Source: Plazaster borealis (Eukaryota > Echinodermata > Asteroidea > Forcipulatida > Labidiasteridae). Taken from it: a DNA stretch of 64,000 nt. Shown here one piece after another: positions 47,101 through 59,100 of this stretch (positions are counted from its first letter, which is position 1; each line of letters starts with the position of its first letter). The stretch is taken from contig CM037461.1 in the NCBI GenBank assembly GCA_021014325.1, forward strand, positions 24,289,376 through 24,353,375, given 5' to 3'. The notes beneath the pieces were generated by a model that saw only the letters and a list, made by a program, of their open reading frames with translations, did no database searches and had not been told where the DNA came from. The position numbers and the translations under genes are program-made.

Positions 47101-50100
47101 TAAAGCACTAACACAAACAGAATGCACATTCATGTATAGACTGTGCAAGGATTGCGCGTATTCGTAAATTCAGACCTGTTAAAGTGGGCGAGTTTGTTTT
47201 CTTCATGCGTTAAGGCAATGTACGTGGGACCAAAGTGCTCCCAAAAATATTTGAATCTGCGCGAGACTTGCACGGTCTATTCAATACAATGATTGAAGAA
47301 GTTAAAGGTACATGTATAAAGGAGACAGAACGGCAAAGAAAATATTATGACAGTCAATGTACAGATTCTTGATATTGAAATAATTTACCATTTTGGGAGT
47401 CAGTTGTATGGTCATCTTGACCCACATTGGATCCTCTGATCCGAATCAGGTCAGTCTCATCTGTAGTAAGCTGTTTCCATGTACATAATCCGTTCTCAAA
47501 ATCACATCGATCATATCCACCTAAAATAACAAGTATATATTATTATATTCTGCACTTATACCGGTAGATCCTTGTCATTTGATTGGTGGAACACGCGCCT
47601 CACGTGTCATACTTTATTTTGCCATGTATACTGTTCCGACACTTAATATAGGAGTCCTATATTGATAAATATAGGATGCTTGAGAAGGTTTACAGCTAAC
47701 CCTTGCGCGTACTAATAGATTTTACATTGAGTGCCATGTGTATTGATTGCGTTACGCGTTATAAGCCTGTGTAAACTTGCGCGCCAACACGCCTATGGCT
47801 TCGTACGCGAGCACGCTTTAGCCAACTGGTCTTGCATAGCTCCAGCTATTTCTTTACAAGCCATTTTTGTTGAGTTGAGGTTTTTAGAGGAGCATATCAA
47901 TTAATACTGCGAAGCCTCCAAGAAAGTAAAAAAGGGGAAAAACAGATAACAATGATTATTTTGTTAACAGTTTTAATAAGATGCTTAATAGAAACCTTTG
48001 CAAAGTTGTTATTTAAAAAATGGTAATGGTTTTGATTTGACTGAAATTACTGATGTATTTTTCTAAAAGCCGCCCAAACAATAACATGTCTTTCAAGAAA
48101 CATATATTATTTTCTTACCGCAAGTTTGCTCATCTGAGCCATCACAGCAGTCCAGCTGGTAGTCACATTTCCCCGACGTCGGATAGCAATGATTAGAAGT
48201 ACACTTCTCTTGACCAAACGGACATGTTGTAAATGAAGGTAGGTCATAAGCGCAGTTATCAAAGCGGAGATCATCTACAGCATAACCCGACTCTGATGCA
48301 ATCGTCTGTAGGTCTTGGACATCGACTACAACCTAGCGACAGAATTTACAAATCCATTTAAAGGCATCGTACACATTTGGTAATTGTCAAAGACCAGTGT
48401 TCTCACTTGGTGTATCCCAACATATGCATAAAATAACAAGCCTGTGAAAATTTGGGCTCAAAATGAAAGAAAAAACACCCATGTTGTACAAATATGTGTG
48501 CTTTCAGATAGATTATTTTAATGAGAAATTACCTCTTTCTCAAAACCTATGTTAATTCAGAGGGAGACGTTTCTCACAATGTTTTATACTATCAACAGCT
48601 CTCTGTTGCTCGTTACCAAGTCAGTTTTTATGCTAATATATATTTTGAGTAATTACCAAACGTGTACAGTGCCTCTAAAGATCAATCAATTAATCCGTCA
48701 TTTATTATATAACATCAAAATCAAACAGTTTGCTTAAATGCGTGGAGGCAGAGATGAAGATTGCTAGCATGCCTCCAGAAACAAGTGAGCTTTCTTCAGG
48801 AGCATCTTGAATGGGTGGAATGAACTGCCGTCTCTGGGGTCTACTGAGAGATTATTCCAGACTTATTCCAGATTATTATCACTGGGCCAGGCATCTCAAT
48901 CTTATCCAAGTCCAAACTTGTTGGTGTGAAGTGACATAAGAGTGGAGGACAGTGGAAGATTGAGGGTTGTAGGCCCAAATAACAATTGCTTATCATTGGG
49001 CAGGCATTTCGATTTGATTAAATTCCAAACGTGTTGTTAAGGAGTGACATAACAGTGGAGGATAGTGGAGGACTGAGGTTGCCATAGCCTAGGAGAAAAG
49101 ACATAAGAGTGGAGGATAGTGAAGGACTGAGGTTGCCATAGCCTAGAAGAGAAGACATAAGAGTGGAGGATAGTGAAGGACTGAGGTTGCCATAGCCTAG
49201 GAGAAAAGACATAAGAGTGGAGGATAGTGGAGGATTGAGGTTACCAAAGCCTAGGAGAAAAGACATAAGATTGGAGGATAGTGGAGGACTGAGGTTACCA
49301 TAGCCTAGGAGAAAGACATAAGATTGGAGGATAGTGAAGGACTGAGGTTGCCATAGCCTAGAAGAGAAGACATAAGAGTGGAGGATAGTGAAGGACTGAG
49401 GTTGCCATAGCCTAGGAGAAAAGACATAAGATTGGAGGATAGTGGAGGACTGAGGTTGCCATAGCCTAGGAGAAAAGACATAAGAGTGGAGGATAGTGAA
49501 GGACTGAGGTTGCCATAGCCTAGGAGAAAAGACATAAGAGTGGAGGATAGTGGAGGACTGAGGTTGCCATAGCCTAGGAGAAAAGACATAAGAGTGGAGG
49601 ATAGTGGAGGACTGAGGTTGCCATAGCCTAGAAGAGAAGACATAAGATTGGAGGATAGTGGAGGACTGAGGTTGCCATAGCCTAGAAGAGAAGACATAAG
49701 ATTGGAGGATAGTGGAGGACTGAGGTTGCCATAGCCTAGAAGAGAAGACATAAGATTGGAGGATAGTGGAGGACTGAGGTTGCCATAGCCTAGGAGAAAA
49801 GACATAAGAGTGGAGGATAGTGAAGGACTGAGGTTGCCATAGCCTAGAAGAGAAGACATAAGATTGGAGGATAGTGAAGGACTGAGGTTGCCATAGCCTA
49901 GAAGAGAAGACATAAGATTGGAGGATAGTGGAGGACTGAGGTTGCCATAGCCTAGGAGAAAAGACATAAGAGTGGAGGATAGTGAAGGACTGAGGTTGCC
50001 ATAGCCTAGGAGAAAAGACATAAGAGTGGAGGATAGTGGAGGACTGAGGCTGCCATAGCCTAGGAGAAAAGACATAAGAGTGGAGGATAGTGGAGGACTG

Positions 50101-53100
50101 AGGTTGCCATAGCCTAGAAGAGAAGACATAAGAGTGGAGGATAGTGGAGGATTGAGGTTACCAAAGCCTAGGAGAAAAGACATAAGATTGGAGGATAGTG
50201 GAGGACTGAGGTTGCCATAGCCTAGGAGAAAAGACATAAGAGTGGAGGATAGTGGAGGATTGAGGTTACCAAAGCCTAGGAGAAAAGACATAAGAGTGGA
50301 GGATAGTGGAGGACTGAGGTTGCCATAGCCTAGGAGAAAAGACATAAGAGTGGAGGATAGTGGAGGATTGAGGTTACCAAAGCCTAGGAGAAAAGACATA
50401 AGATTGGAGGATAGTGGAGGACTGAGGTTGCCATAGCCCAGGAGAAAAGACATAAGAGTGGAGGATAGTGGAGGACTGAGGTTGCCATAGCCTAGGAGAA
50501 AAGACATAAGATTGGAGGATAGTGGAGGACTGAGGTTGCCATAGCCCAGGAGAAAAGACATATGAGTGGAGGATAGTGGAGGACTGAGGTTGCCATAGCC
50601 CAGGAGAAAAGACATAAGATTGGAGGATAGTGGAGGACTGAGGTTGCCATAGCCTAGGAGAAAAGACATAAGAGTGGAGGATAGTGAAGGACTGAGGTTG
50701 CCATAGCCGAGGGGAAAAGACATAAGAGTGGAGGATAGTGGAGGACTGAGGTTGCCATAGCCTAGGAGAAAAGACATAAGAGTGGAGGATAGTGGAGGAC
50801 TGAGGCTGCCATAGCCTAGGAGAAAAGACATAAGAGTGGAGGATAGTGAAGGACTGAGGTTGCCATAGCCCAGGAGAAAAGACATAAGAGTGGAGGATAG
50901 TGGAGGATTGAGGTTGCCATAGCCTAGGAGAAAAGACATAAGATTGGAGGATAGTGGAGGACTGAGGTTGCCAAAGCCTAGGAGAAAAGACATCAGATTG
51001 GAGGATAGTGGAGGACTGAGGTTGCCATAGCCCAGGAGAAAAGACATAAGATTGGAGGATAGTTGAGGGCTGAGGTTGCCATAGCCTAGGAGAAAAGACA
51101 TAAGAGTGGAGGATAGTGGAGGACTGAGGTTGCCATAGCCTAGGAGAAAAGACATTAGAGTGGAGGATAGTGGAGGACTGAGGTTGCCATAGCCTAGGAG
51201 AAAAGACATAAGATTGGAGGATAGTGGAGGACTGAGGTTGCCATAGCCTAGGAGAAAAGACATTAGAGTGGAGGATAGTGGAGGACTGAGGTTGCCATAG
51301 CCTAGGAGAAAAGACATAAGAGTGGAGGATAGTGGAGGACTGAGGTTGCCATAGCCTAGGAGAAAAGACATAAGAGTGGAGGATAGTGGAGGACTGAGGT
51401 TGCCATAGCCTAGGAGAAAAGACATAAGAGTGGAGGATAGTGGAGGATTGAGGTTACCAAAGCCTAGGAGAAAAGACATAAGATTGGAGGATAGTGGAGG
51501 ACTGAGGTTACCATAGCCTAGGAGAAAGACATAAGATTGGAGGATAGTGGAGGACTGAGGTTGCCATAGCCCAGGAGAAAAGACATAAGAGTGGAGGATA
51601 GTGGAGGACTGAGGTTGCCATAGCCTAGGAGAAAAGACATAAGAGTGGAGGATAGTGGAGGACTGAGGTTGCCATAGCCTAGGAGAAAAGACGTAAGAGT
51701 GGAGGATAGTGGAGGACTGAGGTTGCCATAGCCTAGAAGAAAAGACATAAGAGTGGAGGATAGTGGAGGACTGAGGTTGCCATAGCCTAGAAGAAAAGAC
51801 ATAAGAGTGGAGGATAGTGGAGGATTGAGGTTGCCATAGCCTAGGAGAAAAGACATAAGAGTGGAGGATAGTGGAGGACTGAGGTTGCCATAGCCTAGGA
51901 GAAAAGACGTAAGAGTGGAGGATAGTGGAGGACTGAGGTTGCCATAGCCTAGGAGAAAAGACGTAAGAGTGGAGGATAGTGGAGGATTGAGGTTGCCATA
52001 GCCTAGGAGAAAAGACATAAGAGTGGAGGATAGTGGAGGACTGAGGTTGCCATAGCCCAGGAGAAAAGACATAAGAGTGGAGGATAGTGGAGGACTGAGG
52101 TTGCCATAGCCTAGGAGAAAAGACATAAGAGTGGAGGATAGTGGAGGACTGAGGTTGCCATAGCCTAGGAGAAAAGACATAAGATTGGAGGATAGTGGAG
52201 GACTGAGGTTGCCATAGCCCAGGAGAAAAGACATAAGAGTGGAGGATAGTGGAGGACTGAGGTTGCCATAGCCTAGGAAAAAAGACATAAGAGTGGAGGA
52301 TAGTGGAGGACTGAGGTTGCCATAGCCTAGGAGAAAAGACATAAGAGTGGAGGATAGTGGAGAATTGAGGTTGCCATAGCCTAGGAGAAAAGACATAAGA
52401 GTGGAGGATAGTGGAGGACTGAGGTTGCCATAGCCTAGGAGAAAAGACATAAGATTGGAGGATAGTGGAGGACTGAGGTTGCCATAGCCTAGGAGAAAAG
52501 ACATAAGAGTGGAGGATAGTGGAGGACTGAGGTTGCCATAGCCTAGGAGAAAAGACATAAGAGTGGAGGATAGTGGAGGATTGAGGTTGCCATAGCCCAG
52601 GAGAAAAGACATAAGAGTGGAGGATAGTGGAGGACTGAGGTTGCCATAGCCTAGGAGAAAAGACATAAGAGTGGAGGATAGTGGAGGATTGAGGTTGCCA
52701 TAGCCCAGGAGAAAAGACATAAGAGTGGAGGATAGTGGAGGATTGAGGTTGCCATAGCCCAGGAGAAAAGACATAAGAGTGGAGGATAGTGGAGGACTGA
52801 GGTTGCCATAGCCTAGGATAAAAGACATAAGAGTGGAGGATAGTGGAGAATTGAGGTTGCCATAGCCTAGGAGAAAAGACATAAGAGTGGAGGATAGTGG
52901 AGAATTGAGGTTGCCATAGCCTAGGAGAAAAGACATAAGAGTGGAGGATAGTGGAGGACTGAGGTTGCCATAGCCTAGGAGAAAAGACATAAGAGTGGAG
53001 GATAGTGGAGGACTGAGGTTGCCATAGCCTAGGATAAAAGACATAAGAGTGGAGGATAGTGGAGAATTGAGGTTGCCATAGCCTAGGAGAAAAGACATAA

Positions 53101-56100
53101 GAGTGGAGGATAGTGGAGAATTGAGGTTGCCATAGCCTAGGAGAAAAGACATAAGAGTGGAGGATAGTGGAGGATTGAGGTTGCCATAGCCCAGGAGAAA
53201 AGACATAAGAGTGGAGGATAGTGGAGAATTGAGGTTGCCATAGCCTAGGAGAAAAGACATAAGAGTGGAGGATAGTGGAGAATTGAGGTTGCCATAGCCT
53301 AGGAGAAAAGACATAAGAGTGGAGGATAGTGGAGGACTGAGGTTGCCATAGCCTAGGAGAAAAGACATAAGAGTGGAGGATAGTGGAGGATTGAGGTTGC
53401 CATAGCCCAGGAGAAAAGACATAAGAGTGGAGGATAGTGGAGGACTGAGGTTGCCATAGCCTAGGAGAAAAGACATAAGAGTGGAGGATAGTGGAGAATT
53501 GAGGTTGCCATAGCCTAGGAGAAAAGACATAAGAGTGGAGGATAGTGGAGAATTGAGGTTGCCATAGCCTAGGAGAAAAGACATAAGAGTGGAGGATAGT
53601 GGAGAATTGAGGTTGCCATAGCCTAGGAGAAAAGACATAAGAGTGGAGGATAGTGGAGGACTGAGGTTGCCGGTGGGTAAGAGGGCCTAGGAAGTATATT
53701 TACCTGGAAATCTGTCAGACAATTTGGCATTGTTGTGCTCTGCATATTCCAACGATTGTACGCTCCAATGTCATAAGATAATTTACTCAGAATCTTCTCC
53801 TTGTTGTTATATCTGACAGAGATTGTGATGTCACCGTACGTCGGACCAAACATGTAGTAATACAGGTTGAATTTACACCCTATGCCAGCGAGATGGTAGG
53901 TACTTGAGACGAGCTTGGCACGCTGGTTCAGCGAGGAATCTGATCCATCGACGTAAATGTAGAATCCTGAAAGAAAACAGAAGCGTCAACTTTTTAATTT
54001 AAAGCTTGTCAAAAAAAATGTGCATATACAATTTTTAAAAAATGTATCTGGAGTTGCAACATTTCCCAGTTCAAGAAAAATTCCAACTGACAAAACCAGA
54101 AACTTAAAACCAACAAACTTCCTGATCTTCTTCTATTTTAAAGACAAAAGTGTAAAGTAAAAATGTTTTGAAAGAATTCATTGAAAAAGATAGCTCAGTT
54201 GGTAGAAAGCCGGCATGTTAAACCGGAGGTCATTGGTTCAAATCCCGCTCTAGTCAATTGGTTCAACCCCAAATTATTTCAAATTTACCATGTCAGTTTC
54301 CCTTGTGATAGTAAAAATGTTTTGAAAGAATCCATTAAAAAGAAACAATTTTTTTCCTGGGGGAAATCATCCTACCATTAAGGATATGGGAAATATAAAA
54401 AGATTTCAAAAGAGGAGGTTGACATACTTAGGTAGATGATTAGTTATAATTTTTAAGTGTTTTATTTTGGGGTGTTGAACCTCTACCTTACCTGGAGGGT
54501 TAGTTGCAGTGTGGTCAAAGACAGGTCCACCAAACGTATCAATCTCATTGCCATCACGAACCTTCCAATCAAAATCATCGCTCTGAACTTGAGTCCAACC
54601 GCAAAGTGTTTGGTCCTCAAAGGTACAAACAGATGCTAACGAAAGAAACAGAATAATGTTATAAATTGTCTATAAAATGTACATATATGTTTATTTTTGT
54701 ATTGTGATTTTTAAACCTTTTTTACTCTACATATACTTCCATGTTTTCTACAGTTGTTTTTGTATTTTTGCTGTTGTCTTTGTTTCATTCTGATGTGTGA
54801 ACAAGGGTCCTCATAGTGGGCCTGTGTGCCTGTTCGGGGTTTCCCTTTTGCACCACGTTGTATTTTGATGTTTGTGCAATAAAGGTAATAAACTAAACTA
54901 AACTAAACTAATAATTTCCAATATCAAAAGGTTTTCAAAGGTACAAAAAATGCAATGGAAGGGAGACAATTAGGTGTTATATATTTCTCAGATAAAAGGG
55001 TGCGTAAAGACACTTACAAATTTTTGTAAAATTATTTAGTTCATAACAGTTTGGGAGGGCAAAACAGATTTATACATTCTTCATTAATAGACTAAGAAAC
55101 TTGAAGCTTTTCATAAAAAAATGTTTATGACAGAATGATACAGCAACCCCTTCCCCCTCCCCAAACGTCCCTGTTCCCCCCCCACAACAAAAAAAGTCTT
55201 TATCAATGTTCTTTAGCCTTTGATAAAGACTCTGCTTAGGTCCAACCATGAGAGGTCATTAACAATGTCTGCACTTTAGACCACATGTCATTTTGATTGG
55301 TAAGCAGTTTGTAACAACTCATTCCATTTTTACACAATTTTGAAGAATCAACTTACGACATTGTGCCTCGTCTGAACCGTCATTGCAGTCAAATCTAAAA
55401 TCACAATAGACATCATGTGGCAAGCAGGTCCCATCGCTGCATCTAAATTCTCCTTCTTGACAAGCTGGATGCGCTGTGTGGACGGACAGAGAGGAACAGA
55501 CAAGAAATAAACCAAATGTTTGCTTAGTTTGCTTGACAGTGAATTACCTAAGCGGTCAAGTGCTCAGGACTCGAGCTCTGGTGTTCATAATCAGCAGAGT
55601 GTGGGTTCGAGTCCTGGTCGTGGTACATGTGATGTTAAACAAGACACTTAACCATTATTGCTTCGTCCTTCGGATGGGACGTAAAGCCGTAGGTCCCACG
55701 CAGTGCGCGTATAAGAACCCAGTTACACTTATTGCTAAGAGAAGGGGTTTACCCCAGTGTTTCTGGCAGTGGCTGCTGAGTGCGTTGTTGCACAATTGTA
55801 AACCTTTATAAGGTGCTACATAAATTGGTCTCATAATAAATAAATAAAAATATAATAATAATAAAATGTTTCTCTTTGTTCCAGAGCCTTGGGTACCTTA
55901 TTGGTAGATACGTGCACTATATAAGACTCTGGTGTTATTACATCTGTCGTAAAACCCTAATAATAAAAACAGTTGTAATAATGAAATGGTAACATCACCC
56001 GTGGCTTTACCAACTTTGCCCTTGTTGGATGTAGGCAATCTAAGTTGCTGTATGCACCTTGACAGGAGGCTAGTTGAATTCCATTAAGTTGATATTAAAA

Positions 56101-59100
56101 AAAGATGTTTCTTAGCATGAGAATTCATCTGTGTTGGTAGTTTGTTACATTTTAATGGTAAACTTTTGATCACAACACTAGGAAATTTCCTAGTGTTGTG
56201 ATCGAAAGTTTACCAATCAATTGTGAAAAATTTGTTGGTACAAAAGCCCCCAAAGGGACACTGTAAACAAATGTCCAGGAGCTAAATCATTGGAACTGTA
56301 AATCGTTCAGTTGATTTACTACCATGGTCCCTTGCTATAAAATCTTACGAGCGCTGATTGCTTATTGTTGCCATGTAGAACATTCAACATAGGGACCTTG
56401 GACAGTCCAAATAATGTTGTCCTTTCACACGAAGTGCAATATTTGTAATATTTTACAACTATGCTAAAATAAAGCAAGGGATCCCTGCTAAATTGCTCTC
56501 GTGTGTAGTCTTACATGTTGGTGTAGCATGATCTGGGAGTGAGTTACTGGGATCCAACTGACAGCCTGGTGTGAAGGAGACATCGTCAATCATGATATCA
56601 AAGTCATCATTGATTGACGAAGATGAAGTGCCTTCAATGATAATCTGAAAGAGATAAATATGGGAGTTAAAGATCAAAGAAGGGTTAGCAAATATGCCCA
56701 AAACCTCTCATAATAAAACCCCCCAAAACAAAACTGATTCCATTTAAATGGAGGAGCAACCATTTTTGGACACAACTACAACAAATGTCAACATAAAGGC
56801 CTGATGACATAGAGGGCTGCTTAAGCATAAACAAGTAGCTAAGCACAAAACAACTTTGCTTACCAGAATAAGATTACCAGTTAAAATACTATGTCACAAG
56901 TACCATTTGTGACTGGTTCTCTGCTTATTTTTGCTAAAGCAGAGACCTGTCTATAACAAGGTCTAGAACAATCATTAGGCATCTCCAGGGATATTCTGCT
57001 TGCTTTCATGGGGGTGCTCCTTCTGTTTACTCACCTGGAACTTGGCCTCGATGTCGATGGTCTCAATCGCTCTCTTCCACGAGTCACCTTGAGATCCTGA
57101 TATCACTACGATGGGTGATGGGAAGTCTAGCGTTGAGTAACGCTGATATATCATGAGTTTACCGATACTCGATCCATACATACGATACCAGAACCGAATC
57201 TACAAAACAATTAATAGAAACGGAGTTGAGTAATGCTGAGTGACGAGTTATCAATACTCGATCCATACATACGATACCAGAAACAAATCTATAAAACAAT
57301 TAATAGAAACAGAGTTGTAACACTGATCGATTGTGAGATTAAAGATACTCGATCAATACATGCGATACCAAAACCGAATCTACAAAACAAATAATAGAAA
57401 CAGAGTTGAGTAATGCTGAGTGATGAGTTATCAATACTCGATCCATACATAAAATACCAGAAACGAATCTATAAAACAATTAATAGTAACAGAGTTGAGA
57501 GTAATACTGATCGATTGTGAGTTTGAAGATACTCAATGAATACATGCGATACCAGATGATGAATGAAGGTGAGTTCCTAATTCTCGATCCATACATGATA
57601 CCAGAACCAAATCTATTGAACAATTAATGATAATAGAGTTGAATAATATTGAGTGATGAGTTACAAATACTCAATCCATACATACCACACCAGAACCAAA
57701 TCTATTGAACAATTAATGATAATAGAATTGAGTAATGCTGAATGATGAATCATCGACATTCGATCCAAACATACAATATCAGAACCAGTCAATAACATTT
57801 CAGAATAAAAAGCAGTCATTACCAAATCATGATCCCATCTGATCCATGGGAAATTTAGTTTTTCTTTTCCAACCGATACTGATTCTGATTGCATTATTTT
57901 CTTTGAATTACTGATTGTTCAAGTTGTTGATGGCTTACCTTGCAAGAACCATCCCTTGGTGGTTGAAGAAACACTCGGCTGTTCAATCTTGCCTTGAGAC
58001 TAACTTCAGATGTACTCAAATACATGAAGGATCCTGAAAGAATCATACAGTTGTCTAGAAAGTGTAAGAGACTTTCAAATATCAAGTTATAAACCACAAG
58101 TTTCCTTGTGGTTTATTACTTGATATTTGAAATAAAAAGTTGCATCCCCTTTAGGTGATCCCTGTGCTGCTGCTTCCCAAGTTGTATCAAAAACTTGGAT
58201 GTGATCAATGGCTGTACGGCAGTTATAGGTCGAATGGCTTCTGACTGGCTCCCCCGAACAAAAGTATTGACAAAATAGGGAGACTGCCAACATTAGGGCT
58301 AGAAATCCGAAGGTCTCAGGTTCAATTTATTCTTTGTTGAACCAAAAATAAAACTTGAAAGTTCAAAAACAAAAGTGGCAAGTGAAAACTCTGACTTCTG
58401 GATTGTTAAGCAGATTAATGTTTTTTCATGAAAATCTGACTTACTGGAGTAAAATTCCCAAGTTATATTCATTTAGGAAGGAGTGAGAAACTAGGAGATT
58501 TTCAGCAAAAAAAATGCATTAAAACGCATTCAAATTTACACATTTTTTCCTAATTCAATCAAACTAGGCTTTCTTTTTAGCTGCTATACTGCAATCAATT
58601 TTGGCGTTGGGTAAAATAAAACAAAATAAAGTAGGAGAGATCAAACAAGGTGAGGGGATCGGAGACTAACCAGTGATGGAGTTCGTGGTGTGATCAGGAA
58701 TTCCAAGAACAGAAGACGGCATTAAGACCCAATCAAAGTCATCATCATTAGAATCTTGCTCCCAGTTACAAACGCCTTGCTCAAAATCACAACGCTCAAC
58801 ATAACCATCTGTCAAAGGAAATCATCAAAATAATGATTGAGAAAATAGAATTAGCTGTTGCAAACTGCTTACCAACCAAAGGGACCTATGGTATAAATGC
58901 AAAACTTAGTTAGTGGCCTGATGTTTCGACCCTAGCAGAGTCTTTCTCGAAGGCTAAAAAGAGAAAATAGAATTAGCTGTTGCAAACTGCTTACCAACCA
59001 AAGGGACCTATGGTGTAAATACAAGAAATAGTTAGTGGCCTGACGTTTCGACCCTAGCAGAGGCTATGACACCATGTATCTACATAGTGAACTTTCATAC

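Noticed and set aside
49305..51479. A 724-codon minus-strand open frame of 18-residue repeats as a repetitive secreted or structural protein gene
   Set aside because: It is produced by the 54-bp satellite inside a receptor intron; it has no signal peptide, no unique flanking sequence and no splice link in its frame. The same holds for the 706-codon frame at 51518-53638.
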